A stretch of DNA of 35,238 nucleotides, taken from Deltaproteobacteria bacterium (lineage in GTDB: Bacteria > Myxococcota > Myxococcia > Myxococcales > 40CM-4-68-19). Location of the stretch: the NCBI GenBank assembly GCA_025350525.1, contig JANXXR010000628.1:1-35238 (forward strand), read 5' to 3'. This document shows, in pieces, positions 19,071-26,288 of the stretch. A model generated the notes under the pieces. That model searched no databases, was not told the DNA's origin, and worked only from the letters and a program-made list of their open reading frames with translations. The first letter of the stretch is position 1. The number at the start of each line of letters is the position of its first letter. Position numbers and translations under genes: made by a program.

Positions 19071-20963
19071 ATGTGCTTCAAGAATCTGCCGGTCGAGTTC
19101 GACTCCGCCGGCAAAGCTTTTCTCAAGGCCGGCGTCGCCAATCCGTACGAGTGGAAAGGCGCCGTCGGCGCGCCCACCCAATTGACGCACGACAAGATCG
19201 AGACCCTGCTCCGCAAGAACGGGCACATCAAGTCGGTGGACTTCGACCCGGTCACGCGCGTCGCCGGCGCGCTGGCCTTCCACTCGGTGGTCGACTTCAA
19301 GGAGCGCAAGGTCATCGAAGCGCGCTCGATGGCCACGCTCTTCCGCGGCTACGAGGTCATCATGGTGGGCCGCGATCCGCGCGACGCCATCTTCATTACC
19401 AGCCGCGCCTGCGGCGTCTGCGGCGGCGTACACTCGGCGACGGCCGCGATGGCCATCGAGATGGCCATCGGATGCAAGCCGCCGCCGCTCGGCATCCTCG
19501 TCCGCAATCTCTCGCTCGCCTTCGAGTTCCTCTACGATCACCCGCTCCACCTGCACCTGCTCGCAGGCCCCGACTACTCGGCCGCCATCGTCGGCGCCAC
19601 CAATCCGTCGCTGCTCGCACGCGCGAAGAAGACCGAGGCGCGCCACACCGAGTTCCACGGCTACCGCACCATGGGCGATCTGATGGAGGACCTGAACCCG
19701 CTCACCGGCAAGCTGTACCTCGAGGCGCTGCACATGACCCGCGTCGCACGCGAGGCGTACGTGCTCCTCTGCGGCAAGTACCCGCATCCGCAGACGATGG
19801 TTCCGGGAGGAATGAGCACCACCGTCACCCTCACGGTGATGAGCGAAATGGCCACGCGCCTGGTCCAGTTCTTCGACTATGGCAAGAAGGTGGCGCTGAT
19901 CTGGGACGACATCACCGAGTTCTTCTACGAGGCGGATCCCGGCTACAAGAAAGTGGGCACCCGGCGGGCCAGCATGATCGACACCGGCATCTTCGATCAC
20001 CCGGACGGTTACGACGCCACCTATGCCAACGCGGGCCAGACCGGCGAGATGCGCTGGCTGACGCCGGGGGCCATCGTCGACGGCAAGCTGGTCACCACCG
20101 ACATGCACCGGCTCAACATGGGCATCGAAGAGTTCGTCGAGCACTCGTATTACGAGGAATGGGCGGGCAACGGCTCGACCCCGAAGTTCCCCAAGGACGA
20201 GATGGGCAACCCGCTCTCGCCGTGGCACCCGTGGAACAAGATCACCAAGCCGAGGCCGTCCGGACAGAACTGGAAAGAAAAGTATACCTGGGACACCGCA
20301 CCTCGCTGGGACCGCAATTCCATGGAGGCCGGCGCCTATGCGCGGCTGTGGAACACGGCGCTCGCGCAAAAGGCGCCCAAGAGCGACTTCTTCGAGTCCA
20401 CTGGGCATTCGCTGAAAGTGCGCCTGCCCAAAGGCGCGCTGCCCGAGGTGGAGATCGAGTGGAAGGTGCCCACCGATTGGAACGCCTTCGAGCGCAACCG
20501 TGGCCGCGCCTACTGCCTCGCCTACACCACCATGGTCGCCTGGGAGAACTGGCGGCTGGCGATGGAGCGACTCAAGATCGGCGACACCAAGGTCTCGACG
20601 CCATTCGAGATCCCCAAGAAAGGTGAGCACCTCGGCTGCGGATACTGGGGAGCGGGGCGCGGCTATCTCACGCATCACCTGGTCCTCGACCGCGGCGCCG
20701 TGTCGAATTACCAGATCATCACGCCCTCGACCTGGAACGCGTCGCCGACGGATCAATCGGGGCAACCCGGGCCCTACGAAGAGGCGGTGTTGAATACGCC
20801 GCTGCTCGAGGAGACGGACGATCCCAAGCAGTTCAAGGGCATCGACATCCTCCGTGCCCTGCGCAGCTTCGATCCCTGCATGCCCTGCACGACGCACATC
20901 CACTCGGAGGGCGGAGTGATCACGCGTGAGATCAACACCTGCGCGTGCGGCGCGGACGATTGA
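19071..20963 (+). CDS. [NiFe]-hydrogenase large (catalytic) subunit
   Basis: L1 SRACGVCGGVHSATA; L2 SFDPCMPCTTH followed by 21-aa C-terminal peptide IHSEGGVITREINTCACGADD. Confidence 0.96.
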   Translation: MCFKNLPVEFDSAGKAFLKAGVANPYEWKGAVGAPTQLTHDKIETLLRKNGHIKSVDFDPVTRVAGALAFHSVVDFKERKVIEARSMATLFRGYEVIMVGRDPRDAIFITSRACGVCGGVHSATAAMAIEMAIGCKPPPLGILVRNLSLAFEFLYDHPLHLHLLAGPDYSAAIVGATNPSLLARAKKTEARHTEFHGYRTMGDLMEDLNPLTGKLYLEALHMTRVAREAYVLLCGKYPHPQTMVPGGMSTTVTLTVMSEMATRLVQFFDYGKKVALIWDDITEFFYEADPGYKKVGTRRASMIDTGIFDHPDGYDATYANAGQTGEMRWLTPGAIVDGKLVTTDMHRLNMGIEEFVEHSYYEEWAGNGSTPKFPKDEMGNPLSPWHPWNKITKPRPSGQNWKEKYTWDTAPRWDRNSMEAGAYARLWNTALAQKAPKSDFFESTGHSLKVRLPKGALPEVEIEWKVPTDWNAFERNRGRAYCLAYTTMVAWENWRLAMERLKIGDTKVSTPFEIPKKGEHLGCGYWGAGRGYLTHHLVLDRGAVSNYQIITPSTWNASPTDQSGQPGPYEEAVLNTPLLEETDDPKQFKGIDILRALRSFDPCMPCTTHIHSEGGVITREINTCACGADD

Positions 20964-21501
20964 GGTGGGCGTCCTCGTCGGCGGACTCGGATACCGGAAC
21001 CTGAGGGATCACTCCATCGGCATCGCGGTGTCCGACACGCTGATGGAGCGCGGTTGGCCCCAGGGCATTTGTGTCGAGGATGTGAGCTACAACCCGGTCG
21101 CGCTCGTCGAGCACTTGAAGGAGGAGAAATTCGAGCGCGCGGTGATCGTCGCGGCGGTGCAGCGGCCAGGGCGCGTGCCAGGCGAGGTGACCGCCTATCG
21201 CTGGGACGGGAAGCTGCCCTCGGACGAGCTGATCCAGGCGGCGGTGGTGGACGCCGTGACGGGCGTGATCTTCCTCGACAACACCTTGATCGTAACCCGC
21301 CACTTCGGCGGCTTGCCGGAGACGACGGCGGTGGTCGAGATCGAACCCGAGGTGCATGAGTTCGGCGAAAGTTTCAGCGCGGCAGTGGCGGCAACCTTCG
21401 AGACCGTCTGCGAGCTGGTCACCACCCTTGCCGTCGATCCGCAGGCGTTGCTCGCACTGCCGCGGGCGCCGCTGGGAGGGGTTTCGCGTGAGCGAGCCTG
21501 A
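20926..21501 (+). CDS. Hydrogenase maturation protease-like (A31-fold) protein lacking typical catalytic/Ni-binding residues
   Basis: GVLVGGLGYRNLRDHSIGIAVSDTL compared with GFGNELRGDDGFGIAVCQRL in the 22288 protein; real start may be GTG 20965. Confidence 0.6.
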   Translation: MRSTPARAARTIEVGVLVGGLGYRNLRDHSIGIAVSDTLMERGWPQGICVEDVSYNPVALVEHLKEEKFERAVIVAAVQRPGRVPGEVTAYRWDGKLPSDELIQAAVVDAVTGVIFLDNTLIVTRHFGGLPETTAVVEIEPEVHEFGESFSAAVAATFETVCELVTTLAVDPQALLALPRAPLGGVSRERA

Positions 21502-22288
21502 CGTCCTCGAGGAGATCGAACGGCTCATCGCCACGCTGGAGGCGCACCCGGACTCAGGCGTGCGCGACAACCTCAAGGCTCTGCTGCAAGGGATCGACTC
21601 CGTGCACCGGACGGCGCTCGAGAAGTTCGTCGCCGCCATCCAGTCCATGGCCGGCGAGGCTTTCCTGCGGCGCTTGTACGGTGATCCCGCCATCCGCCTG
21701 CTGCTCATGTCGTACGACCTGGTGCCCGTCGATCGCCGGCTCCAGGCCGAGGAGGCGCTGGACCCGGTGCGCGGGCACCTGCATGCTCATGGCATCGATG
21801 TCGAGATCACCGAGGTGGTGGGTGGCGTAGTCTACCTCCGCTTGCACGGCGCAGCCGATCGCGCGGCGGCGAAACGCGACCTCGAAGAGGCGCTGCACGC
21901 CAACTTCATCGGTTTCCAGGAGCTGGTGCTGCGCGACCGCCACGAGGAGAAGAAGGCTCTGGTATCGCTCCGCCGCCCCATTTACAAGCGCGCCCTCTCG
22001 GAGGCTGAGCTGCCGCCTGGTTCCTTCAAGGCCGTGGACCTGGACGATCTGCCGCTCCTCCTCGCGAACGTGTCCGGCGATGTCTATGCGGTGTCCAACC
22101 GCTGCGGATCGTCGCCGCTGCCGTTGCAGTTCGGCGCACTCTCCGGCGCGGAGCTGCGCTGTTCTTTCCATGGATGCGTGTACGACGTCCGCTCCGGCAA
22201 GCGGCTCGACATGGCGGCCGAGGGCATCCGCGTCTTCCCGGTGCGCATCGAGGATGGCGCCGTTCTCGTTGCGCTGGGAGTCTCCTGA
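21488..22288 (+). CDS. NifU-like / Rieske-like two-domain protein (HucE/HhyE-like)
   Basis: VRGHLHAHGIDVEITEVVGGVVYLRLHGAADRAAAKRDLEEAL (NifU-like without CxxC) plus DVYAVSNRCGSSPLPL...ELRCSFHGCVYDVRSGKRL (Rieske-like); GTG start. Confidence 0.75.
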   Translation: MSEPDVLEEIERLIATLEAHPDSGVRDNLKALLQGIDSVHRTALEKFVAAIQSMAGEAFLRRLYGDPAIRLLLMSYDLVPVDRRLQAEEALDPVRGHLHAHGIDVEITEVVGGVVYLRLHGAADRAAAKRDLEEALHANFIGFQELVLRDRHEEKKALVSLRRPIYKRALSEAELPPGSFKAVDLDDLPLLLANVSGDVYAVSNRCGSSPLPLQFGALSGAELRCSFHGCVYDVRSGKRLDMAAEGIRVFPVRIEDGAVLVALGVS

Positions 22289-22737
22289 TGCGCACGCTGG
22301 TTGCCGGCTTCGGAAACGAGCTCCGGGGCGACGATGGCTTCGGCATCGCCGTCTGCCAGCGGCTCAAGGAAAAACCCTGCGAGGGAGTGGAGATCCTCGA
22401 GGTGGGCACCGGCGGCTTGCAGATGGCGCAGGTCCTGATTGCCGGGTACGATCGGCTGATCGTGGTGGACGCCATTGCTCGGGGCGGCGCGGCGGGGCAG
22501 CTTTATGTGCTGGAGGTCGAGGGAGTGGAGCGGGCGACGGAGATTGATCTGCACCTCGCCGTCCCCAAGGCTGCACTGTCCGTCGCGCAAGCGCTGGGCG
22601 TGCTGCCGCGGCAGGTGTTCATGGTGGGTTGTGAGCCCCATGAAGTGGACGAGTTGTGCCTGACCCTGTCGCCAGCCGTCAGCGCCGCGCTGGACCGCGC
22701 GGTGACGCAGGTGATCGAGCTTGCGAGGCGCCCATGA
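22288..22737 (+). CDS. Hydrogenase maturation protease (HupD/HyaD family, A31)
   Basis: MRTLVAGFGNELRGDDGFGIAVCQRL, DRLIVVDAIARGGAAGQLYVLE; start overlaps upstream stop (TGATG). Confidence 0.9.
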   Translation: MRTLVAGFGNELRGDDGFGIAVCQRLKEKPCEGVEILEVGTGGLQMAQVLIAGYDRLIVVDAIARGGAAGQLYVLEVEGVERATEIDLHLAVPKAALSVAQALGVLPRQVFMVGCEPHEVDELCLTLSPAVSAALDRAVTQVIELARRP

Positions 22738-23087
22738 GCAACGACATCGCACAACTCGACGAGATGCTGGAGCTGCTCTTCTGGATGGAAGGCGAGGGGC
22801 TGGAAGCCAGCGCGACGCTCTCGGGCATCGCGCGGTTCCTCGCGCGTCAGGAGGCGGAGGCGGAGGTCATCCTGTCCCGGCTCGTCCAGCGAGGCGACGT
22901 CGGCGATGCCGGAGGCCGGTTCAGCTTGACGGACGTGGGACGCGGTGAGGCCGCGCGACGTTTCGTCGAGGATTTTTCAGGGCTGGTCGGCCAGGCGCAC
23001 GGCGAGTGCAATGATCCGAACTGCGACTGCCGCACGAGCCCGAACGGGGCTGCCGACTGCCATGCCCACGCGCCGGAGACGCCTTGA
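22734..23087 (+). CDS. Winged-helix-like protein with Cys/His-rich C-terminus
   Basis: LSGIARFLARQEAEAEVILSRLVQRGDVGDAGGRFSLTDVGRGEAARRF plus HGECNDPNCDCRTSPNGAADCHAH. Confidence 0.7.
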   Translation: MSNDIAQLDEMLELLFWMEGEGLEASATLSGIARFLARQEAEAEVILSRLVQRGDVGDAGGRFSLTDVGRGEAARRFVEDFSGLVGQAHGECNDPNCDCRTSPNGAADCHAHAPETP

Positions 23088-23119
23088 CTTCCTTGATTGC
23101 GCGCGTCTACGGTCCGCCC

Positions 23120-23422
23120 ATGCGACGCAACATTTTCATCGGCATGGGAGCGCTCGCGGCTCTGGGAAGCGCCTTCGTGGCCACCACTCACTGCTGCGAG
23201 AGGCTGAACTTCCTCGCCGCGATGGGGCTGCTCCAGCCCGGTTGAATCGGGCTCGCCCCGTATAAGCCGCAGTTCGCGGCTGCGAGTTTGCTTTCGCTAG
23301 GGGCGACGCTGTATCTGGCGCTCTTCGCTCCCGGCACAGGAGCCACCGCCACCGGCGCGCGGACCGCCGCGCTCACCATGCTGGCCGTGGCGTGCGGCAT
23401 GCTGATCTTCGTGATTCCCTAG
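23120..23422 (+). CDS. Small MerT-like membrane protein with in-frame TGA at 23243-23245, candidate selenoprotein
   Basis: MRRNIFIGMGALAALGSAFVATTHCCERLNFLAAMGLLQPG[TGA]IGLAPYKPQFAAASLLSLGATLYLALFAPGTGATATGARTAALTMLAVACGMLIFVIP*. Confidence 0.6.
23265..23281 (+). promoter_or_regulatory. Candidate SECIS hairpin (MerT-like gene)
   Basis: AGCCGC-AGTTC-GCGGCT, loop G 27 nt after TGA. Confidence 0.5.
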
Positions 23423-23434
23423 AGGGAGATTCGA

Positions 23435-23875
23435 ATGGATCGCAGAGTCACGATGCTCGTCGTCCTCTCCTCGGCAATGCTGGTGGTGGGCGGCGGCGCG
23501 CTGGTGATGTCGCGCCGGACCCAGTCCGCCAGTACGGCGTCCTCCCCCACTGCTTCGAAATTGCCCAAGGGCACGGTGCCGCTGCCGGCCGCCGTGGAGG
23601 CTGACTTCACCGGCAAGGCCATTTGCGGCGCCTGCAGCTGGGGCATTGGCCAGGAATGCAACACCATGCTCTACGACAAGGAAAATCATCACGTCGCGGC
23701 TGTGCTCCCCAACGACAAGCTCGCCGAGCTGCAGAAGCTGACAGGCACTTGAGCGAGCGGGCGCGCGACGGTCGTCGCGCACGGGTCGCTGACAGAGTTC
23801 AAGGGCATGAACTACATCCTGCTCGCGTCCTTCACGACGGACGCGAAGCCCAAGGACACGAGCAGCATGAGGTGA
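23435..23875 (+). CDS. Membrane-anchored small protein with in-frame TGA at 23750-23752, candidate selenoprotein
   Basis: ...GKAICGACSWGIGQECNTMLYDKENHHVAAVLPNDKLAELQKLTGT[TGA]ASGRATVVAHGSLTEFKGMNYILLASFTTDAKPKDTSSMR*; post-TGA part resembles a beta-rich domain end. Confidence 0.65.
23763..23780 (+). promoter_or_regulatory. Candidate SECIS hairpin (23435 gene)
   Basis: GCGCGAC-GGTC-GTCGCGC perfect 7-bp stem, loop G 18-19 nt after TGA. Confidence 0.6.
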
Positions 23876-23881
23876 CCGCCC

Positions 23882-24226
23882 TCAGCGCGGCCTTGGGAAC
23901 AGGGCTGTCAGCGACTGCTGCAGCGCGCGGCCGCGCGGAGTCAGACGGTACTCGACCTTGTTTTGCTCCTCGAAGGGGCTGCGCGCGATGAGCCCGCTCT
24001 CCAGGAGCTCCTGCAGCCGCGCGGCCAACGTCGAGGACGAGAGACCCGCAAAGCGCTCCTGAATCTCGCTGAAGCGCACTCTCTCGTGGCCGCCGAGAAA
24101 GGAGATGACCGATAGAGCGTGCCGCTTGCCGAGCGCATGGATGAGAGGCGAGACGGCGCAGTAACAATCGGCGCCGTGCTCGACCGGGCTCACACATCCA
24201 CAGCCGCTGGGATCCGTCGTCGCCAT
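23882..24226 (-). CDS. HxlR-family winged-helix regulator with N-terminal CGC/CYC motifs
   Basis: VSPLIHALGKRHALSVISFLGGHERVRFSEIQERFAGLSSSTLAARLQELLESGLIAR...EYRLTPRGRAL; N-term SGCGCVSPVEHGADCYC. Confidence 0.85.
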   Translation of the reverse strand: MATTDPSGCGCVSPVEHGADCYCAVSPLIHALGKRHALSVISFLGGHERVRFSEIQERFAGLSSSTLAARLQELLESGLIARSPFEEQNKVEYRLTPRGRALQQSLTALFPRPR

Positions 24227-24330
24227 CGGCTGTCGAGACTATCAGGGACCAGAGAACTTCAGTATCGTGCCTTCACCCGAATCCGGAAGAGGAGATCGAG
24301 GTCATCAAATGGTTCAAGGCGGCCCTGGCG

Positions 24331-24768
24331 GTGCTTACGATTGCGACGGCGGGTACGCTCTATGCCCAGGAACATCCCAAGGGGGACGAGGAGAAGAGCG
24401 GCGAGAGCGGGGCAAAGAAGCTCTCGATCGACGAACTCGAGCTTGCCATCTCGCGGGACGTTGCGGTCAAGGAAAAGGCCGGCGGCGGCTACCTCGCGCT
24501 CAACGACAAGGTTACCCACAAGACCTGGCTCTTGAAGCTCGACCACGTCCATCGCGAACGGCTTTCCCAACTCGACCCGCACACGTATTTCGCGTGCAGC
24601 GACTTCAAACCGAAGGATGGTCATCTCGTCGACGTCGACTTCTTCGAAAAGGAGAAGGACGGAAAACTCGAAATGTCCGACATGACAATTCACAAGGTGG
24701 ACGGGAAGCCGCGGTACGGATGGGAAGAAAAGAACGGCTTCTGGGAACGCGTACCTGCGTCGCAGTAG
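24331..24768 (+). CDS. Small exported protein of unknown function
   Basis: Signal-like ...IKWFKAALAVLTIATAGTLYAQEH then FACSDFKPKDGHLVDVDFFEKEKDGK...IHKVDGKPRYGWEEKNGFWERVP; true start probably slightly upstream. Confidence 0.6.
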   Translation: MLTIATAGTLYAQEHPKGDEEKSGESGAKKLSIDELELAISRDVAVKEKAGGGYLALNDKVTHKTWLLKLDHVHRERLSQLDPHTYFACSDFKPKDGHLVDVDFFEKEKDGKLEMSDMTIHKVDGKPRYGWEEKNGFWERVPASQ

Positions 24769-24870
24769 ACTTTCCAGAATGATCCGTTCGAGAACGCGCT
24801 ATGCTTCCTCACCCGCCAGCTTGCAGAACTCGAGGGCCGTTGCAGTGTTGTTTCTCGGGCTGGACTGCCC

Positions 24871-25083
24871 TCATTTGCCACTGGCATTTCCGGCTAACGC
24901 TCGTTTCTGTCTCGAGATGCCGGCCGCCGCAACGGCCGAACAAGGGATGCGGTAGGCGTTGAGGTGGTCACGCACATGCTCGAGATCTCCGCGCTGGCAG
25001 GCCGCGCGAACGGCATCCTTCGTCCAGCCCAGAAGCACCGCGACCTGAGCGACGTCGAGCGGCCTCGCGCCGCCTTGGAACAC
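24871..25083 (-). CDS. Short excisionase/MerR-like HTH protein
   Basis: LDVAQVAVLLGWTKDAVRAACQRGDLEHVRDHLNAYRIPCSAVAA; GTG start proposed; longer ORF call reads through a tRNA fragment. Confidence 0.5.
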   Translation of the reverse strand: MFQGGARPLDVAQVAVLLGWTKDAVRAACQRGDLEHVRDHLNAYRIPCSAVAAAGISRQKRALAGNASGK

Positions 25084-25110
25084 CTGTGGAACACAACGGT
25101 TGTGCACCGA

Positions 25111-25210
25111 TGGTGATGGTTGGTGAGGAAGCTCCTCCGCAGGCGGCCGGGGACTCGAATGGTTTGGCTCGGTTGGTGACGGTTGGTGAGGATCGGAGAC
25201 GGATGGTGAC
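25111..25210 (+). repeat. Short direct repeats TGGTGAYGGTTGGTGAGGA next to the att-like tRNA fragment
   Basis: TGGTGATGGTTGGTGAGGAA (25111-25130), TGGTGACGGTTGGTGAGGAT (25174-25193), ATGGTGAC (25203-25210). Confidence 0.7.
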
Positions 25211-25219
25211 GTGCTCTGT

Positions 25220-25269
25220 TCGCCTTGCCAAGGCGAAGGTCGCCGGTTCGAATCCGGTGTTCCGCTCCA
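25220..25269 (+). repeat. 50-nt exact direct repeat of tRNA-Gly 3' half (copy of 117-166): att-like site
   Basis: tcgccttgccaaggcgaaggtcgccggttcgaatccggtgttccgctcca identical at both loci; no 5' half here. Confidence 0.9.
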
Positions 25270-25271
25270 AT

Positions 25272-25322
25272 AAGGCCCGGATCTCAAGCACTTTGCTTGG
25301 AGCCGGGCCTTTCTCTTTAACG
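25272..25322 (+). terminator. Rho-independent terminator after tRNA fragment
   Basis: AAGGCCCGG ... CCGGGCCTT 9-bp stem with inner CAAGCA/TGCTTG, then TTCTCTTT. Confidence 0.75.
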
Positions 25323-25329
25323 AGTCGCG

Positions 25330-25360
25330 CAAGGCGAAGGTCGTCGGTTCGCTCGCTCCA
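25330..25360 (+). repeat. Degenerate second remnant of tRNA-Gly 3' end
   Basis: caaggcgaaggtcgtcggttcg...ctcgctcca with internal deletion relative to 25229-25269. Confidence 0.55.
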
Positions 25361-25529
25361 AGAAACGCTCCGGATTCAGAGAGGTTTCTAGCGTGGTCGC
25401 GCGGGTCCACGCTAAATGCTGCGAAAAGCGTCAGTCCGGCGTCAGTAGAGCGAGCAAGATCCGCTCGAAAACAAGATATTTACAATACTGCTACTTGACA
25501 CTAATTTCACTTTCATGTTGTCTTGACTC

Positions 25530-26288
25530 GTGCTCTCGGACCGGCAGATCGTCGAGCTTTTCCACCTTCAATTCGTCCGGCTGCTCTGCTCGGGGCCGGA
25601 CAAGGACCGCTTCGCCATCAAGGGTGGATGCAATCTGCGCTTCTTTTTCGACAGCGTCCGCTACTCAGGGGACATCGATCTCGATGTCGCAAGGCTGCCG
25701 GTTCACGTCCTCAAGGAGAAGGTCACCAGAATCCTGGGCGGGCCGGCGCTCGCGCTTCCACTCAGGAGCCGCGGCATCGCGGTGGTCGAGACCAGCGCCC
25801 CCAAGCAAACTGAGACCACCCAGCGTTGGAAGGTCGCGCTCTCCGCAGAGGAGCGCTCGCTGCCGCTTCATACCAAGATCGAGTTTTCCCGCCTGGGAAC
25901 GAAGGAGGACTCCAAGGTCGAGTCCGTCGCCGCGAGCGTGCTCGCCGAATACGGGCTGATGCCGGTGCTCGCTCCGCACTATCCGCTCGCGGTGGCGATA
26001 CGACAGAAGGTCGCCGCTCTCATCCACCGCAGTACGGTTCAGGCGCGGGACGTGTTCGACTTGAGCGTGCTCGTCGCGAAAGCAGGGGGAAACGCCGAAG
26101 TGCTTCGGTCCGCGCGCGCGCAGGCGCCGAAGGCGATCGCGCGCTGCATGGAAGTCTCCTATGACGACTACAAGGCCCAAGTCGTCTCCTACTTGAAGCC
26201 AGACCAAATCGAAGCACTCGGCTCTCGCGAGGCCTGGGATGCGCTCCAGTCGATAGTTGTCGAATTTCTCGAGAAGGCGCCGCGATGA
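25530..26288 (+). CDS. AbiEii-like nucleotidyltransferase toxin
   Basis: DRFAIKGGCNLRFFFDSVRYSGDIDLDVA; RQKVAALIHRSTVQARDVFDLSVL. Confidence 0.8.
   Translation: MLSDRQIVELFHLQFVRLLCSGPDKDRFAIKGGCNLRFFFDSVRYSGDIDLDVARLPVHVLKEKVTRILGGPALALPLRSRGIAVVETSAPKQTETTQRWKVALSAEERSLPLHTKIEFSRLGTKEDSKVESVAASVLAEYGLMPVLAPHYPLAVAIRQKVAALIHRSTVQARDVFDLSVLVAKAGGNAEVLRSARAQAPKAIARCMEVSYDDYKAQVVSYLKPDQIEALGSREAWDALQSIVVEFLEKAPR

Noticed and set aside
18795-20903. 702-aa antisense ORF
   Set aside because: Lies opposite the hydrogenase large subunit; high-GC spurious frame
23088-23119. TGA at the end of the 22734-23087 gene as a further Sec codon
   Set aside because: A second TGA follows after two codons and the downstream frame gives no coherent protein
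24871-25410. Full 179-aa minus-strand ORF as one protein
   Set aside because: Its N-terminal part is the antisense translation of the tRNA fragment and terminator (GTPDSNRRPSPWQGE), a known artefact; only the C-terminal HTH part is plausible
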